Source: Trebonia sp050013875 (GTDB lineage Bacteria; Actinomycetota; Actinomycetes; Streptosporangiales; Streptosporangiaceae). Taken from it: DNA of 64,000 nt. A program made the translations under genes and the position numbers. The notes beneath the pieces were generated by a model. The model ran no database searches, was not told where the DNA came from, and saw nothing but the letters and a program-made list of their open reading frames with translations. The stretch lies in contig JBEKEK010000007.1 in NCBI GenBank assembly GCA_050013875.1, positions 30,771 through 94,770 on the forward strand. The letters are read 5' to 3'. Shown one piece after another: positions 55,786 through 64,000 of this stretch (positions are counted from its first letter, which is position 1; every line of letters begins with the position of its first letter).

Positions 55786-58482
55786 ATGCAATTTCCGCCG
55801 CCGCCCGCCCGGGTCCGGCGAGTTCCGCGAATGGGAAGCAGAGGATCCCCAGGGATGGTCGGTCAGGACAGCCGGAGCATTGTGCCAGCTTCTGTGGTCA
55901 ACGGCGCACCGCCGCATACGCAGCAGACCCGTCCCAGCGGCGCCCCCCAGCAGAGCCGGACTTCCACCCCCTGGCACCTGAGAAACTGGCGAATGCGGTG
56001 GCGGGTGCTCGCCCTTGTGCTGGTTCCCACGGTGGCGGCACTGACACTCGGCGCCCTCCGCGTCCAGGCGGCAAGCAGCACCGCAGCCACCGCCTCGCGC
56101 ACGGCACGCCTCGGCGTTCTCGGCGGCGACGTTACCGCGCTCGCTGAGGCCGTTGAGGACGAACGGGACCTGACGGCCGGCTATGTCGCGGCACGGCAGA
56201 GCAACCAGAACGCGCTCGCCGCGTCCATCTACCGCCAGCTGCAGGGCCAGTATGCGGCCACCGGAACCCGCATGGCCGCCGTCGAGGGACTGGCGGGGCA
56301 GATTGGCCCGGCCTACCCGGCTGCCGCCCGGGCGGACCTGGCGTCCGCCCTGAGCAGCCTCTCAGCGCTGACCGAGCTGCGCGTGCTAGCACACAGCGAG
56401 ATCACGACGCTCCCGCTGATCGAGCACTACTCCAACGTCATCGCCACCTTGCTGGCACTTGACAATGACATCGCGGCGGGCAGCCCGAACGCGCCGCTCG
56501 CGCAGACGGTCACCTCGATCGAGGCGCTGGCCCAGGCGGGGGAGGAGACCTCACAGCAGCGTGCCGTGCTCTACGCGGGGCTGACCGAGCGGCAGTTCGA
56601 GCCCGGTGCCCTGGCCGCCCTCACCAGCGCGCAGTCGAGCCAGGCGAGCGACCTGTCCTCCTTCCAGAAGGTGGCTAACGACCTGCCCGCCTATGTTGCC
56701 CCGACGGGCCTGTCTCCCGTGCTCAGTGAGGAGCAGCAGTACAACGACGCCGTCGCGGGGCCCGATGTCGACGCCGCGCTGGCGATCGAACTGGACGCCG
56801 TCGTCAGCGGCCAGTCGCTGAACGGGATCGGCAGCCCGCAGACCTGGTATGGCGACATGTCGTTCACGCTTGGCGCGATGCGAAACGTGCTCGGCAGCGA
56901 GCTGACATCGGCCACGGCGCAGGCCGACTCGCTGCAGCAGGGCGCGGAGAACTCCGAGAAGCTGACCGGGATCGTCGTGCTCGTGCTGCTGCTGCTCGTG
57001 CTGATCATCACGATCGTGATGGCCCGCTCCATGATCCTGCCGCTGCGCAGGCTGCGTGCGGACGCCCTGGATGTGGCGGGCCGCCGACTGCCCGACATGG
57101 TCCGGCGGCTGAGCGAGAGCGAGGAGGCTGCAGAAAGCGTCCAGTTGGAGCCCATCGGCATCGACTCGACCGACGAGATCGGCGAGGTGGCCCGCGCGTT
57201 CGATCAGGTGCACAGCGAGGCCGTCCGGTTGGCCGGCGACGAGGCCATGCTGCGGGCGAACCTCAACGCCATGTTCGTGAACCTGTCCCGCCGCAGTCAG
57301 ACGCTGATCGAACGGCAGCTGGGCATCATCGAGTCGCTTGAGCAGACCGAGCAGGACTCCGGGCGGCTGAGCAGCCTGTTCCGGCTTGACCACCTGGCGA
57401 CCCGGATGCGCCGCAACTCAGAGAACCTGCTGGTGCTGGCCGGCCACGAGGCCCCCCGCAAGTGGACCCAGCCGGTGCCGCTGGTAGACGTGCTGCGCGC
57501 GGCGATCTCCGAGATTGAGCAGTACGAGCGGATCATGCTCAACGTGCAGACGGGACTCGTCATCGCCGGGCGTGCCGCCAGCGACGTCGTGCACCTGGTA
57601 GCGGAGCTGGTGGAGAACGCGGCCACGTTCTCCCGCGAGGGTACGCAGGTGCTCGTCACCGGCCAGCTGCTCGCAGGCGGCGGGGTGCTGCTCGAGATTA
57701 CCGACGAGGGGCTCGGCATTCCCGAGCAGGAGCTTGCCTACGCGAACTGGCGCCTGGACAGCCCGCCAGTGATCGACGTCGCGGTATCGCGCCGAATGGG
57801 GCTGTTCGTCGTGGGCCGCCTGGCGGCCAGGCACGGGATCAGGGTCCGCCTGCGGCGCGCTGAGAGCGGCGGCCTGTCGGCGCTGATCTGGGTGCCGGAA
57901 ACCGTGGCAGAGACCGAGCGGATGCCGCCGCTTGGCACGCGCCGGCTCTTCGATTCAAGCAGCCGCCCGGTCGCGGTCCCCGTCCCCGCGCCGACGGCCG
58001 CGCGCAAGGCGAAGTCCATCTGGTTCGACACCGGGTATGACGCCCCGTCGGCCACCGTGGCGGTGCCGCCCGCCGAGCCGGAACCCGGCGCTGAGGAGAC
58101 GGATTCCGGCCCGGGCGTGCGCCTGCCGATCTACGACTCGATCGAGTCGGAGTGGTTCCGGCGCGTCGGTACGTCATTGAACGACGACGGTCAGCCCCCG
58201 GCCCGCTCGTGGACATCACCCGCGGACGAGGGCTTCCGCGCCGCCCAGACGGTCGTCTCGCCGACCGCCGGCCGGATGACAAGCGCGGGACTGCCGAAGC
58301 GAGTGCCGAGCGCGAACCTCGTACCCGGCTCGATCGGCGGCCAGCGGCCGGCCACCGCGGCCGCGGCCGCGGTGCCCAGCCGGTCTCCGGAGGCAATGCG
58401 CGCCCGGCTGCAGGGGTTCAAGGTTCAGGGCAGGGACGGGCGGGACGGCCCGCCCCGGGGCCTCCGGACAGACGAGAACTGA
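55786..58482 (+). CDS. CvnA-like sensor histidine kinase (nitrate-sensing-type outer domain)
   Basis: About 898 residues from ATG 55786 (AAAGGA upstream; the frame is open to 55666). A first helix (VLALVLVPTVAALTLGALRV) and a second (LTGIVVLVLLLLVLIITIVM) enclose an all-helical outer domain of the NIT type (EAVEDERDLTAGYVAARQSN, GEETSQQRAVLYAGLTERQF). A HAMP-like linker, the conserved NLSRRSQTLIERQLGIIESL block of conservon kinases, then an HATPase domain (ELVENAATFS, ITDEGLGIPEQE, MGLFVVGRLAARHG) follow. The C-terminus is a long disordered tail. The family acts with roadblock and GTPase partners. Confidence 0.92.
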   Translation: MQFPPPPARVRRVPRMGSRGSPGMVGQDSRSIVPASVVNGAPPHTQQTRPSGAPQQSRTSTPWHLRNWRMRWRVLALVLVPTVAALTLGALRVQAASSTAATASRTARLGVLGGDVTALAEAVEDERDLTAGYVAARQSNQNALAASIYRQLQGQYAATGTRMAAVEGLAGQIGPAYPAAARADLASALSSLSALTELRVLAHSEITTLPLIEHYSNVIATLLALDNDIAAGSPNAPLAQTVTSIEALAQAGEETSQQRAVLYAGLTERQFEPGALAALTSAQSSQASDLSSFQKVANDLPAYVAPTGLSPVLSEEQQYNDAVAGPDVDAALAIELDAVVSGQSLNGIGSPQTWYGDMSFTLGAMRNVLGSELTSATAQADSLQQGAENSEKLTGIVVLVLLLLVLIITIVMARSMILPLRRLRADALDVAGRRLPDMVRRLSESEEAAESVQLEPIGIDSTDEIGEVARAFDQVHSEAVRLAGDEAMLRANLNAMFVNLSRRSQTLIERQLGIIESLEQTEQDSGRLSSLFRLDHLATRMRRNSENLLVLAGHEAPRKWTQPVPLVDVLRAAISEIEQYERIMLNVQTGLVIAGRAASDVVHLVAELVENAATFSREGTQVLVTGQLLAGGGVLLEITDEGLGIPEQELAYANWRLDSPPVIDVAVSRRMGLFVVGRLAARHGIRVRLRRAESGGLSALIWVPETVAETERMPPLGTRRLFDSSSRPVAVPVPAPTAARKAKSIWFDTGYDAPSATVAVPPAEPEPGAEETDSGPGVRLPIYDSIESEWFRRVGTSLNDDGQPPARSWTSPADEGFRAAQTVVSPTAGRMTSAGLPKRVPSANLVPGSIGGQRPATAAAAAVPSRSPEAMRARLQGFKVQGRDGRDGPPRGLRTDEN

Positions 58483-58511
58483 TCAAGAAGACAATGGAAG
58501 AAGGAGCGCAG

Positions 58512-58931
58512 GTGAGCGCGTCGGAACAACCGGTGCAGGATCTTGACTGGCTGGTCACGAACTTCGTGGAACGGGTTCGCGATGTGGCCCACGCGGTGGT
58601 CGTCTCCGCCGACGGGCTTCCCCTGGCATTCAGCGCCAGGTTCCCGCGCGATCACGCCGACCAGCTTGCCGCGATCACATCGGGGCTGGCCAGCCTGGTG
58701 CAGGGGGCCGCGCGCGTGTTCCAGGCCGGCCGGGTCGTCCAGACGGCGGTGGAGATGGAGGCCGGGCTGTTCGTGATCATGTCGGTCAGCAACGGCTCGA
58801 GCCTCGCCGTGCTCGCCGCGTCCAAGTGCGATCTTGGCCTCGTCGTCTACGAGATGGCCCTGCTCGTCGAGCGGGTCGGACGGGAGCTGACACCCGCGCC
58901 CCGCGAGATAACGCCCGTGAACCTTCCTTGA
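58512..58931 (+). CDS. CvnB-like roadblock/LC7 protein
   Basis: 139 residues from GTG 58512, set by AAGGAG at 58501-58506; an ATG at 58494 would add six residues. It shows LDWLVTNFVERVRDVAHAVV, VSADGLPLAFSARFPRDHAD, ITSGLASLVQGAARVFQAG and SNGSSLAVLAASKCDLGLVV, the roadblock/LC7 pattern of conservon second genes. It follows the kinase by 29 bases. The usual next partners (DUF742 protein and small GTPase) are absent; a LysR gene on the other strand overlaps its 3' end by about 146 bases. Confidence 0.92.
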   Translation: MSASEQPVQDLDWLVTNFVERVRDVAHAVVVSADGLPLAFSARFPRDHADQLAAITSGLASLVQGAARVFQAGRVVQTAVEMEAGLFVIMSVSNGSSLAVLAASKCDLGLVVYEMALLVERVGRELTPAPREITPVNLP

Positions 58932-59811
58932 CGATGCTGCGCAGCCAGGTGAGGGAGGGATCAGTGGTGTGCATGGGGTGCCACCAGGCGGCTTCGACCA
59001 GTTCGATTCTCGCGAAAGGGGGCTCGATGACCGTAACGCCGGCCGCGCTGCTCACCCGGCGGGCCAGCCGTTCGGGGACGGCCGCCACGAAGCCGGTCCC
59101 GGCCACCAGGAAGGCCAGCGGCAGCCAGCCCTCCGTGGTCGCCACCACCTTCGGGGTGACGCCAAGCCCCCCAAGCGCGCGGCTGACCAGGTCGGCCTGC
59201 GGGAGCCGGGCGGCCGCGTGGGGCAGCGCGGCCAGATCCTCGGCGGTGAGGCGGTCCCGGCCGTCGCTCAGCCGGGGGTTGGCGGGATCGGCCACGTACA
59301 CGAGCCGGTCCCGGCCGATCACGTCCGGATGGCCGTCACCGCGGAATCCGGCGGGCGCGATAAGCACGTCATATCCGAGCAGGCCGTGGTCGCTCTCCCA
59401 TAGCGCCGTCGTGATCGGCCACGTGTCGAGCCGCACCCTCGGCGCCAGCTCGTGTACCCGCCTCAGCAGCCCGCTCAGCTCCAGGATTGACTGCCCGGAG
59501 ATCGCGATCGAGAACCGGCGCCTGCTGGTCGCCGCATCGAACTGCTGGGATGCGCCAAGCGTCCGCTCCACTTGGTCGAGGGCCTTCCGCACGGCGGGCA
59601 GCAGGTCGCTGGCCATCGGGGTGAGCTGGTACTCGTGCCCGGACCTGACCAGAAGTTCATTGCCGAAGTGCCGCCGCAGCCGCGCCAGGGCCCCGCTCAT
59701 CGTCGGCTGGCTGAGGCTGAGCTTCGCCCCCGCCCGGGTGACGTTGCGTTCTTCAAGCAGCGCGCCTAGCACGGCCAATTGGTTCAGGTCAATGCCGCCC
59801 GTGCTCGCCAC
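58786..59811 (-). CDS. LysR-family regulator (NodD/NahR-like), overlapping the roadblock gene
   Basis: About 341 residues from GTG 59811 (AAGGGAA upstream; a TTG at 59847 is poorer). The N-terminal helix-turn-helix is NQLAVLGALLEERNVTRAGA to QPTMSGALARLRRHFGNELL; the rest is the ligand domain (GYDVLIAPAGFRGDGHPDVI, LVYVADPANPRLSD). The natural end is near WLRSIVKEG at about 58925; the last about 45 Arg-rich residues are antisense to the roadblock gene. It is paralogous to, and divergent from, the next LysR gene. Confidence 0.87.
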   Translation of the reverse strand: MASTGGIDLNQLAVLGALLEERNVTRAGAKLSLSQPTMSGALARLRRHFGNELLVRSGHEYQLTPMASDLLPAVRKALDQVERTLGASQQFDAATSRRRFSIAISGQSILELSGLLRRVHELAPRVRLDTWPITTALWESDHGLLGYDVLIAPAGFRGDGHPDVIGRDRLVYVADPANPRLSDGRDRLTAEDLAALPHAAARLPQADLVSRALGGLGVTPKVVATTEGWLPLAFLVAGTGFVAAVPERLARRVSSAAGVTVIEPPFARIELVEAAWWHPMHTTDPSLTWLRSIVKEGSRALSRGARVSAPVRPARRAGPSRRRRGQDRTWTRRARRGSSRC

Positions 59812-59914
59812 CGGGAGTTCCCTTCGGTTATTTGGCACAAATTGCAACTAATTCACATCTAGACCATAGCAGTCGAACAGTTAATGACAGCCTGACATTG
59901 ACGGGACTCACTGA

Positions 59915-60901
59915 ATGGCACTCGGTGGCATCGACCTGAACCTCCTGGTCATCCTGCAGGCACTGCTCGAGGAGGGCAACGTCACCCGCGCGGGCGCGCG
60001 GCTGGGATTGCCGCAGCCCGCGATGAGCAATGCCCTGGCCCGACTGCGCAGGCACTACAGGGACGAGTTGCTGCTGCGAACCGGCAACGGCTACGACCTA
60101 ACCCCACTCGCGCGGTCGCTGCTTCCCTCGGTGCAGGAATCGGCACGGCTCATCGGGCACGCGTTCTCCCTCGGATACCTCGGTCAGCCCCCGGTCGGCG
60201 ACCGCACGTTCACCATGAGCCTTTCCGATTACGCGATGGCGCTGCTTGGTGAGCCGCTGCTGCGCCGGGTGCACGATCTCGCGCCGGACGCGAGCATCCA
60301 GATGCGGCTCGCCACCGCGGAAAGAGCGGACGGTGACCGCGGGCTGCTCGGATATGACCTGCTGATCGCGCCACCGAAGCGCCAGCCTGACTGCGACTTG
60401 GAGGTTGTGCTGCGGGACCGGCTCGTCTACGTGGCCGACCCCGCCAACACCCGGCTCCGGGACGGTCGGCTCACCCTCGAGGATCTGGCCGCGCTGCCCC
60501 ATGCCGCCGCCCGGCTTCCCGACCACGGGGCGGATCCCGCTGCCATCGCGCTACTCCAGCGCGGCATCAGTCCGAACGTGGCCCTCACCACAGGCGGCTG
60601 GCTGCCGCTGCCGTTCCTGATAGCCGGGACCGACCTGGTGGCCGCCCTCCCCGAACGCCTCGCCCGCCGGGTCAGCGCCGCCGTCGGCGTCACTGTCATC
60701 GAGCCTCCGTTCGGGACAATCGAACTGATCGAAGCCGCCTGGTGGCACCCCACCCATACCACGGACCCGGCCCTCACCTGGCTCCGCAGCATCGTGCGGG
60801 AGGTCGCAGCTTCGCTCGGCCCCGCCTCGCCGGCCAGCTGTGCGAACTGCGCCTTAGCCCGATCTTGGGCACGCTCAAGCGCCGCGTCCAAGGTCTCCTG
60901 A
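59915..60901 (+). CDS. LysR-family regulator (NodD/NahR-like)
   Basis: 328 residues. The helix-turn-helix begins LNLLVILQALLEEGNVTRAG and ends NALARLRRHYRDELLLRTGN. The ligand domain has FTMSLSDYAMALLGEPLLRR, GYDLLIAPPKRQPD, LVYVADPANTRLRDG and WLPLPFLIAGTDLVAALPER, closely parallel to the divergent paralogue. Regulators of this subgroup commonly sense aromatic acids, which fits the UbiD/UbiX and importer genes nearby. The 103-base spacer to its paralogue probably holds shared operators. The final about 30 residues after WLRSIVRE are atypical. Confidence 0.9.
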   Translation: MALGGIDLNLLVILQALLEEGNVTRAGARLGLPQPAMSNALARLRRHYRDELLLRTGNGYDLTPLARSLLPSVQESARLIGHAFSLGYLGQPPVGDRTFTMSLSDYAMALLGEPLLRRVHDLAPDASIQMRLATAERADGDRGLLGYDLLIAPPKRQPDCDLEVVLRDRLVYVADPANTRLRDGRLTLEDLAALPHAAARLPDHGADPAAIALLQRGISPNVALTTGGWLPLPFLIAGTDLVAALPERLARRVSAAVGVTVIEPPFGTIELIEAAWWHPTHTTDPALTWLRSIVREVAASLGPASPASCANCALARSWARSSAASKVS

Positions 60902-60966
60902 ATCGCAAGGGGAGATAACAGCAAGAGGCGCTCGCCCGGGTTGCTTACGCGGCGGCCGTGCCAGAC

Positions 60967-63900
60967 CTACGCCGCGTACTCCGTGTCGCCGACGAAGGCG
61001 GCCCAGAGGTTGCCGTAGACGCCGCCCTCCTCCAGCAGCTCGTCGTGGGAGCCGATCTGGACGATCCGCCCGTGGTCCATGACGATGATGCGGTCCGCCC
61101 GCGCCGCGGTGGTGAGCCGGTGCGCGACGACGATCGTGGTCCGCCGCGCCGACAGCTCATCGGTCGCGGCGGTCACGGCCGCCTCGGACGCCAGGTCAAG
61201 CGCGGCGGTCGCCTCGTCAAGCAGCAGGATGTCGGGGTCGGCCAGCTCGGCCCGGGCCAGCGCGATGAGCTGCCGCTGCCCGGCCGACAGGTTCCGCCCG
61301 CGCTCCCCGACCTCGTGCTCGTAGCCGCCCGGCAGGTGCATGATCATCTCGTGCGCGCCGACCGACCGGGCCGCCTCCTCGACCTCGGCATCGGTGGCGG
61401 ACGGCCGCGCGTACGCGATCGCCTCGGCCACGGTGCCGCTGAACAGGTATGCCTCCTGCGGCACCACGCCGAGCCGCTGCCGGTACTCGGTGAGGTCGTA
61501 GTCCCGCACCTGCACGCCGTCCACCAGCAAGGCGCCGCCGGTCACGTCGTAGAACCGGGCGATCAGCTTCACGACCGTGGACTTCCCCGCCCCGGTCTGG
61601 CCCACCAGCGCGACCGTCTCGCCTGGTGTCACGGTGAACGTCAGGCCGGACAGCGCCTCGCCCGCCGCCTTCGCCTCGCCGCCGGAAAGCTCGGACCCGG
61701 TCGCGTAGGCGAAGTGGACGTCGCGCAGCTCGATCAGGCCGGTGAGACCCTCGGCCGGCACCGGCACCGGGGCGGCGGGCGGCGGGGTCGAGGTCTTCAG
61801 CCGGAGCAGGTCCTTGATCCGCTGCAGGCCGACCGAGGCCTGCTGGTACCCGTCGAACACCTGGGACAGCGACTGGATCGGGGCGAACACCATGTCGATG
61901 TAGAGCAGGTAGGCGATCAGCGCGCCGACCGACAGCGCGCCCGACCGGACCTGGCCCACCGCGACCACGAGCACCAGCGCCGACGCGACCGTGGACAGCG
62001 TCTGCACGAACGGGAAGTACAGCGAGATGTACCGCTGCGCCCGCAGCCGGGACTGCCGGTAGAGGTCGCTGCGCCCGGCGAACCGGCTCCGGTTCGTCTC
62101 CTCCCGGCGGAAGGCCTGGGTGACCCGGAGCCCGGCCACGTTCTCGGCCAGGTCCGCGTTGACCACGCTGATCCGCTCGCGCGCCTCGGTGTAGGCCTGT
62201 GACGACTTCCGCCGGAAGATCACGGTGGCCACCGCGAGGATCGGGGTGATCGCGAGCACCAGCAGCCCCAGCCGCAGGTTGATCACCAGCATCGCCGCGA
62301 GCACGCCGACGAAGGTGAGCAGCGAGCTGACCATCGTGACCAGCCCGGTCTGCAGGAACGACGAGAGCGCGTCCACGTCGCTGGTCATCCGGGTCATGAT
62401 CCGGCCGTTCAGCTCGCGCTCGTAGAAGTCGAGGCCGAGCCGTTGCAGCTGGGCGAAGAGCTTGACCCGGAGCGTGTACAGCAGCCGTTCGCCGTTGCGC
62501 CCGACGACCATCGTCTCGACGATGTTGACGACCCAGTCCGCGAACACGATCGCGAGCCCGATCATCGACACCAGGATCACGTAGTGGAACGCCTTGGCCT
62601 GCACGCCGCTGTCGATTCCGCCGCGCACCAGGGCGGGCAGGGCGAGGCCGGCGGCGGCGTCGAGGCCGTCGAGGATGAGCCCGAAGATCAGCGCCAGCGC
62701 GATCGGCTTGAGCAGCTTGCGGAGCGTGAAGTTGTGGTCAGAGGCCCGCGCTTCCGCCAGCTCGACCTTGGGCTCGTCCTTGATCGGCGGCAGCGCCTCG
62801 ACCTTGGCCAGCAGCTCGGGGCTGGGCGGCACCGACCCGATCATGCCGTCCATGGCGCTGCCGCGGCCGCCCGCGCCGCGCCCGCGGCCGGCCACCCGAC
62901 CGCCGACCGCACCGCCCAGCCGACCGCCTGCGGTGGCCGCGGAGGCAGCGAGCGCTCGCGCCGCCGCCCGCTCGGAAACCCCTGATATCGAACGGACCCT
63001 GGACTTCGCCTTACCGTTCCCATGGCCGTTGACGGCGGCGACGTCCAGTCCGGCGGTCTGCTCCATGGCGCCGTTCGAGGCGCTCGCGGGGGCCGCGCCG
63101 GGCAGCTCGCCCGCGTCGATCCCCTCGACGTCGTCGCCGGGACCGGTGATCAGCACCCGGTAGAGCTCGCAGCGCTCGGTCAGCTCGGCGTCGGTGCCGA
63201 CGTCGGCCAGCCGGCCGTCGGCGGTCATGACCGCGATCCGGTCGGCCAGGTTGAGGGTGGACTTGCGGTGCGCGATGAGCAGCGTGGTCCGGCCCGCCAT
63301 CACCCGGTGCAGGGTGGCGTGGATCTCCGCCTCGATCCGCGGGTCGACGGCCGAGGTAGCGTCGTCGAGCAGCAGCAGCCGGGGGTCGGTGATCAGCGCC
63401 CGGGCGAGGGCGACCCGCTGCCGCTGGCCGCCGGAGAGCGTGAGTCCCTGCTCGCCGACGACGCTGTCGTAGCCGTCGGGCAGCTCGCGGATGAACTCGT
63501 CGGCCTCGGCCGCCCTGGCCGCGGCGAGGATCTGCTCCTCGGTGGCGTCCGGTCGGCCGTAGGCGATATTGGCCTTGACCGAGTCGGAGAAGAGGAACGA
63601 CTCCTCCATCACCATGCCGATTGAGGCCCGCAGCGACTGCTGAGTCACGTCGCGGACGTCGTATCCGCCGATCCGCACGGCGCCCCCGCGCACGTCGTAG
63701 AAGCGGGGGAGCAGCAGGCTGAGGGTGGACTTGCCCGAGCCAGAAGGGCCGATGACGGCGACGGTCTCACCCGGCCTGACCTCGAGCGTCAGCCCGCGCA
63801 GGACCGGCTGGGAGGGCACGTAGCCGAACTGCACGTCGTCGAAAACGATCCCGTTAGCGTCGGCCGGCAGGTCGATCGCGTCGGGCTTGTCGGTGATCGT

Positions 63901-64000
63901 CGGCTTGGAGTCGATCACCTCGAAGACCCGGATCACGCTGGCCCGGGCCTCCTGGCCGATCGTCACCAGGTTGGTGATGACCCGGACCGGGCCGGCCAGC
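60967..64000 (-). CDS. Fused double ABC exporter, 5' end beyond the right edge
   Basis: The minus frame is open to 64000, so the start and first membrane domain are outside. Visible in order: NBD 1 (Walker A GPSGSGKST, signature LSGGQ, Walker B LLLLDDATSAVD), an Ala/Gly/Arg-rich linker of about 110 residues, a six-helix exporter membrane domain (about residues 415-720 of the visible part), and NBD 2 (Walker A GQTGAGKST, signature LSAGQ, Walker B LLLDEATAALD, switch His in VVAHRLT). NBD 1 has Asp instead of the catalytic Glu, as in heterodimeric exporters with one weak ATP site. Substrate unknown, probably drugs or lipids. Confidence 0.93.
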   Translation of the reverse strand, partial: LAGPVRVITNLVTIGQEARASVIRVFEVIDSKPTITDKPDAIDLPADANGIVFDDVQFGYVPSQPVLRGLTLEVRPGETVAVIGPSGSGKSTLSLLLPRFYDVRGGAVRIGGYDVRDVTQQSLRASIGMVMEESFLFSDSVKANIAYGRPDATEEQILAAARAAEADEFIRELPDGYDSVVGEQGLTLSGGQRQRVALARALITDPRLLLLDDATSAVDPRIEAEIHATLHRVMAGRTTLLIAHRKSTLNLADRIAVMTADGRLADVGTDAELTERCELYRVLITGPGDDVEGIDAGELPGAAPASASNGAMEQTAGLDVAAVNGHGNGKAKSRVRSISGVSERAAARALAASAATAGGRLGGAVGGRVAGRGRGAGGRGSAMDGMIGSVPPSPELLAKVEALPPIKDEPKVELAEARASDHNFTLRKLLKPIALALIFGLILDGLDAAAGLALPALVRGGIDSGVQAKAFHYVILVSMIGLAIVFADWVVNIVETMVVGRNGERLLYTLRVKLFAQLQRLGLDFYERELNGRIMTRMTSDVDALSSFLQTGLVTMVSSLLTFVGVLAAMLVINLRLGLLVLAITPILAVATVIFRRKSSQAYTEARERISVVNADLAENVAGLRVTQAFRREETNRSRFAGRSDLYRQSRLRAQRYISLYFPFVQTLSTVASALVLVVAVGQVRSGALSVGALIAYLLYIDMVFAPIQSLSQVFDGYQQASVGLQRIKDLLRLKTSTPPPAAPVPVPAEGLTGLIELRDVHFAYATGSELSGGEAKAAGEALSGLTFTVTPGETVALVGQTGAGKSTVVKLIARFYDVTGGALLVDGVQVRDYDLTEYRQRLGVVPQEAYLFSGTVAEAIAYARPSATDAEVEEAARSVGAHEMIMHLPGGYEHEVGERGRNLSAGQRQLIALARAELADPDILLLDEATAALDLASEAAVTAATDELSARRTTIVVAHRLTTAARADRIIVMDHGRIVQIGSHDELLEEGGVYGNLWAAFVGDTEYAA

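Noticed and set aside
1..64000. tRNA genes, rRNA genes, CRISPR arrays or an origin of replication
   Set aside because: No tRNA-like cloverleaf with a T-loop consensus, no regular spaced repeats and no DnaA-box cluster were noticed on reading. A tRNAscan-SE and CRISPR search would settle it.

Overview
The window is high-GC DNA (roughly 70% by eye) with many GTG/TTG starts, long antisense open frames and gene families typical of soil Actinomycetota: a DUF574-type SAM methyltransferase, a conservon-type (Cvn) sensor kinase with a roadblock protein, a PknB-type kinase with an extracellular domain, and F420/LLM-type oxidoreductase. I infer a Streptosporangiales-like actinomycete, but nothing here fixes the genus. 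I saw no tRNA, rRNA, CRISPR array, intact transposase or replication origin.

Layout. 1-4.4 kb: a decayed AraC regulator, then small enzymes (tautomerase, cupin, isochorismatase-like hydrolase) and gene fragments. 4.5-6.9 kb: a three-PAS hybrid histidine kinase with a promoter-like sequence in front. 7-13.6 kb: secreted, lipoprotein and membrane proteins of unknown role, including a VirD4/TraG-like protein with a degenerate P-loop. 13.9-20.6 kb: YihY-like membrane protein running antisense through an LLM oxidoreductase, a Ser/Thr kinase, a b-type-cytochrome-like membrane protein, a rearrangement scar at about 19400 that removed the 5' ends of two divergent genes, and an FMN reductase. 20.8-25.6 kb: amidohydrolase, fused CoA-transferase, MetE-like protein and an acyl-CoA-dehydrogenase-fold flavoprotein. 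25.9-32.6 kb: a secreted Cys-repeat protein, glucose-1-phosphate thymidylyltransferase, a polytopic membrane protein, dihydroorotate dehydrogenase and the DUF574 methyltransferase.

32.7-48.6 kb is a large catabolic locus. A leftward operon runs split transketolase (two genes), a UGSC-family selenoprotein with an in-frame TGA, an unknown partner, an FAD oxidoreductase, an IlvD/Edd dehydratase, a zinc alcohol dehydrogenase and two SDRs. Facing it is a ribose-type ABC importer (binding lipoprotein, double ATPase, permease) and a further SDR. The shared control region carries two copies of a TGTTGACAAT box. Together the genes read as uptake and oxidation/dehydration of a sugar, polyol or sugar acid.

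48.8-55.4 kb holds a flavin reductase-UbiX-UbiD operon (prenylated-FMN decarboxylase system) and a nitrate/taurine-type ABC importer. A 58-bp imperfect repeat lies in inverted orientation on both sides of the transporter operon. 55.8-60.9 kb: CvnA-like kinase and CvnB-like roadblock protein without the usual partners, followed by two divergent, paralogous LysR regulators. The right edge cuts a fused double ABC exporter.

The observations I rate highest are the selenoprotein and its SECIS-like hairpin inside a sugar-type operon, the 58-bp inverted elements around the transporter, and a 48-bp perfect palindrome upstream of the FAD oxidoreductase gene.
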